From: Flavobacteriaceae bacterium UBA3356
Lineage (GTDB): Bacteria > Bacteroidota > Bacteroidia > Flavobacteriales > Flavobacteriaceae
Length of the DNA stretch: 9,162 bases
Reading direction: 5' to 3'
Assembly (NCBI GenBank): GCA_002360635.1
Contig: DEQW01000001.1
Location: forward strand, 553,979 to 563,140
Part shown: positions 6,944 to 9,162 of the stretch, piece by piece
Position numbering within the stretch: the first letter of the stretch is position 1
Layout: each line of letters opens with the position of its first letter
Notes under the pieces: model-generated
Database searches by the model: none
What the model was told of the DNA's origin: nothing
What the model saw: the letters and a program-made list of their open reading frames with translations, nothing else
Position numbers and translations under genes: made by a program

Positions 6944-9067
6944 TTATTCCGAAAGACGTAATCCCAACTTTATTTTCCAATAGGGCATTTTGGTATCAAA
7001 ATATTCAAAATATGATTTTAAGCTTTTAGGGTTTTCAATACTATCCTTTGCAACGACAATCTTTTCGATTTCTTCTGAAGTAATCAATCGTTCTATCTCA
7101 ATTTCTTCCCCCGAGATATGTGCTTTTTCCAAGTGTACATAAATAGTACCGCTAGTAAGGTTTCGTTCTGTTGAAATTTCATCAACCGTTAATCCGTCAT
7201 TAAATAATGCCAAGCTCACCAAATGTGTGGGCATTTTTTTAGACCCTTTCTTTTTAGTAGCCTTTATCGCCTTTTTAGGGTTCTTTTTCTGCTCTTCTTT
7301 TATAATTTTCAGAAAAGGTGCTGCATACTTTTCCAACTTTGCTTGTCCTACTCCGCTTATGGTCGCGAATTCAGTTTCGGTTTGCGGAACTTTGGCAACC
7401 ATATCTTTTAAACTGGCATCGCTAAATATGACATACGTTGGGACACCCATTTCTTTTGCTAAAGTGCCTCGAAGTTTCTTTAGCTTATCAAAAAGCCCGC
7501 TAGGTTTTACAGCACTTTGGGCGGTTGTCTTTTCTTCTTCTTTTTCATGAAGCGGACGCGCCAAATATATTTTTCTATTTTCAAACAACACCGCTTTTGC
7601 CAACGATGTCAATATCAATCTTCCGTTTTCGTGAAACCGAATCTCCAACACTCCTTGATTGATTAATTGAATAACGTATTGCTGCAAATCACGCCACGAA
7701 ACATCACTCGCTACGCCGTAAGTTTTTACACCTTGATACCCTTTGTTGAATACTTGTGCATTTTGGGCGCCTCGCAAGACATCGATTACCATTCCCAAAG
7801 CTTCTTGTTCTTGCAAACGTGCCACCGCCGAACATACTTTTTGTGCTAATAACGTACCATCGAAATAGGTTGGCGGATTTTTACAAATATCACAGTTCCC
7901 GCAATCTTCCTGTAAGTGCTCTCCAAAATAACCCAACAACGCTCGCCTACGGCAACTTAAGGCTTCAGCAAACTGTTGCATGCGTTCTAATTTGGCAAGT
8001 TGATAGTCTTCCGTAGGGCTTCCTTCGGCAAATTTCCGAAGTTGTACAACATCAGCAAAGCTGTAAAACAATATCGTGTGAGCTGGTAATCCATCCCGAC
8101 CACTACGGCCAATTTCTTGATAGTAGCCCTCAATATTTTTAGGCATATTGTAATGAATCACCCAGCGAACATTGCTTTTATCGATTCCCATACCAAAGGC
8201 AATTGTAGCAACAATAATACTAGTCCTATCCGTTATAAAATCTTCTTGTATGCTACTTCTTTCTTCGGAAGAAATTCCTGCGTGATACGCTTTTGCGTCA
8301 TACCCAGCAGCGAGTAATTTATCGGCTATGTTTTGTGTGTTTTTTCGACTTAGACAGTAAATGATCCCGCTCTCTTCTCTGTGTGATTTCAGAAATTGCA
8401 GTATTTGCTGAATTCTTTTCTGCCCAGGTCTAACATCTAAATATAAGTTAGGCCGATCGAACGAAGCAATAAACTTTTTAGCTTTTGGGATTGCCAATTG
8501 TTTTGCAATATCGTCCTGTGTGGCGCTATCGGCCGTTGCAGTAAGCGCTATTAAAGGAATCTGCGGAAATTGCTCCTTTAAGCTCCCCAATCGGGTATAA
8601 GCGGGTCGAAAGTCGTGACCCCAAGACGAAATACAATGGGCTTCGTCTATTGCGAATAGATTTATATCGATACGGTGTAAGGTATCTTCTAACAAAAAGA
8701 TACTTTCTGGTGCTACGTAAAAGAGCTTTAGTTTCCCTGCTTGTAAATCGGAAAGGGTTTGTTGCTGCTCTTCTTGTGGTTGCGAGCTATTGAAATATGC
8801 CGCTGAAATTCCATTAGAGCGCAACGCATCCACCTGATCTTTCATCAAAGCAATTAAAGGTGACACAACAATTGCGGTTCCCGGAAGTGCCAAAGCCGGT
8901 AATTGAAAACACAACGACTTCCCTCCACCCGTTGGCATAATAGCCAGCGTGTCGTTTCCTTTCAGCACATTTTGGATAATTTTTTCCTGATTAGGAAGAA
9001 ATTGATCATATCCAAAATGGGTTTTTAATAGGTTTTTTATGGTGGGTGTTGTGTTTGTAATGGGCAT
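6944..9067 (-). CDS. recQ: ATP-dependent DNA helicase RecQ with C-terminal HTH domain
   Basis: A 3'-5' DNA helicase of superfamily 2 acting in recombination and replication-fork repair. From the ATG at 9067 it has 707 residues. Motif 0 is FGYDQFLPNQ (18-27), Walker A TGGGKS (46-51), DEAH (141-144) followed by the aromatic-rich loop CISSWGHDFRP, then ALTATA and the C-terminal helicase motifs FGMGIDKSNVRWVIH and QEIGRSGRDG. The RecQ zinc site is formed by Cys372, 389, 392 and 395. A winged-helix RQC region follows, then an HRDC domain (about 523-588, ending with ISGVGQAKLEKYAAPFL). A lysine-rich linker near 590-608 leads to a helix-turn-helix module (about 610-700) like the HTH_40 domain of some Bacillus and Bacteroidota RecQ proteins. 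An upstream GTG at 9127 is in frame but would add 20 residues encoded by a dispersed repeat and lying upstream of the promoter, so it is rejected. Longer than E. coli RecQ (about 610) because of the tail. Confidence 0.96.
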   Translation of the reverse strand: MPITNTTPTIKNLLKTHFGYDQFLPNQEKIIQNVLKGNDTLAIMPTGGGKSLCFQLPALALPGTAIVVSPLIALMKDQVDALRSNGISAAYFNSSQPQEEQQQTLSDLQAGKLKLFYVAPESIFLLEDTLHRIDINLFAIDEAHCISSWGHDFRPAYTRLGSLKEQFPQIPLIALTATADSATQDDIAKQLAIPKAKKFIASFDRPNLYLDVRPGQKRIQQILQFLKSHREESGIIYCLSRKNTQNIADKLLAAGYDAKAYHAGISSEERSSIQEDFITDRTSIIVATIAFGMGIDKSNVRWVIHYNMPKNIEGYYQEIGRSGRDGLPAHTILFYSFADVVQLRKFAEGSPTEDYQLAKLERMQQFAEALSCRRRALLGYFGEHLQEDCGNCDICKNPPTYFDGTLLAQKVCSAVARLQEQEALGMVIDVLRGAQNAQVFNKGYQGVKTYGVASDVSWRDLQQYVIQLINQGVLEIRFHENGRLILTSLAKAVLFENRKIYLARPLHEKEEEKTTAQSAVKPSGLFDKLKKLRGTLAKEMGVPTYVIFSDASLKDMVAKVPQTETEFATISGVGQAKLEKYAAPFLKIIKEEQKKNPKKAIKATKKKGSKKMPTHLVSLALFNDGLTVDEISTERNLTSGTIYVHLEKAHISGEEIEIERLITSEEIEKIVVAKDSIENPKSLKSYFEYFDTKMPYWKIKLGLRLSE

Positions 9068-9073
9068 AGGGTG

Positions 9074-9100
9074 CAAAGTTAAAGAATATTTAATTGCAAA
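9074..9100 (-). promoter_or_regulatory. Probable recQ promoter giving a near-leaderless mRNA
   Basis: On the minus strand TTTG (9100-9097) is followed after 15 bases by TAACTTTG (9081-9074), a full match to the Bacteroidota -7 consensus TAnnTTTG. The spacer is a little shorter than usual. Only six bases separate the box from the ATG at 9067, so transcription should start at or within a base or two of the start codon. No Shine-Dalgarno is present. Confidence 0.55.
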
Positions 9101-9103
9101 ACC

Positions 9104-9128
9104 GTGACTTCGACTCCGCTCAGCCACC
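9104..9128. repeat. Short repeat with core CTTCGACTCCGCTCAG
   Basis: GTGACTTCGACTCCGCTCAG followed by CCACC is the cleanest copy of the short family also seen inside metG. It lies immediately upstream of the recQ promoter. On the minus strand it reads as GTG and an open frame giving AERSRSH, which creates a false upstream start for recQ. Confidence 0.6.
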
Positions 9129-9149
9129 TGGAATTGTCTTTTATTTTTT

Positions 9150-9162
9150 ATTCCTTCGGAAT
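9150..9162. repeat. Small perfect hairpin at the window edge
   Basis: ATTCC and GGAAT pair around a three-base TTC loop, preceded on the plus strand by an A+T-rich stretch (9139-9150). A further GGAAT at 9130-9134 is also inverse to the ATTCC. It may be part of a larger repeat or of a terminator of a gene beyond the window; the edge cuts it off. Confidence 0.3.

Noticed and set aside
7223..8317. Several plus-strand open frames of 60-107 codons opposite recQ
   Set aside because: All are antisense to conserved RecQ coding sequence, overlap one another in different frames, and show composition typical of shadow frames.
9068..9127. N-terminal extension of RecQ from a GTG at 9127
   Set aside because: It is coded by a dispersed repeat and the promoter region, lacks family similarity, and the ATG at 9067 gives a standard RecQ N-terminus.
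1..9162. Defence island, toxin-antitoxin pair, prophage or biosynthetic cluster
   Set aside because: All five genes are accounted for as four housekeeping-type genes and one secreted unknown; no integrase, transposase, nuclease-effector pair or phage gene is present.

Overview
The window reads as an ordinary housekeeping stretch of a Bacteroidota chromosome, most likely from the family Flavobacteriaceae. Four signs point that way: A+T-rich DNA; start codons mostly without strong Shine-Dalgarno sites; -7 promoter boxes of the Bacteroidota type TAnnTTTG ahead of metG and recQ; and protein architectures typical of the group, namely MetRS with a C-terminal tRNA-binding domain, a short Tex, and RecQ with an extra C-terminal helix-turn-helix domain. 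I see no CRISPR array, prophage, transposase gene, rRNA or tRNA, and no convincing defence system.

Layout: four genes run on the plus strand. They are metG (83-2200), an A+T-rich gene for a secreted protein of unknown function (2213-3685), a Tex-family RNA-binding transcription accessory protein (3749-5875), and a histone-deacetylase-fold enzyme resembling class IV/HDAC11 (5877-6782). One gene runs on the minus strand and converges on them: recQ, whose likely coding region is 6944-9067. Gaps of 12, 63 and 1 bases allow co-transcription of the plus-strand genes. Only the tex-deacetylase junction is tight enough to suggest translational coupling. No common pathway is evident; translation, RNA/transcription upkeep, protein deacylation and DNA repair sit side by side.

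The least ordinary part is a set of short palindromic repeats. Two copies of a roughly 45-50 base palindrome lie head to head in the convergent gap between the deacetylase and recQ (6788-6931), a REP-doublet or REPIN-like arrangement. A second short family with core CTTCGACTCCGCTCAG has a clean copy upstream of recQ (9104-9128). It also has two apparent in-frame copies inside metG: one in the anticodon-binding region (1620-1643) and one, more eroded, at the extreme C-terminus (2143-2180). These suggest that a small non-autonomous repeat spreads in this genome and is tolerated inside an essential gene. Secondary points are a probably leaderless recQ mRNA and the distinctly lower G+C of the secreted-protein gene.
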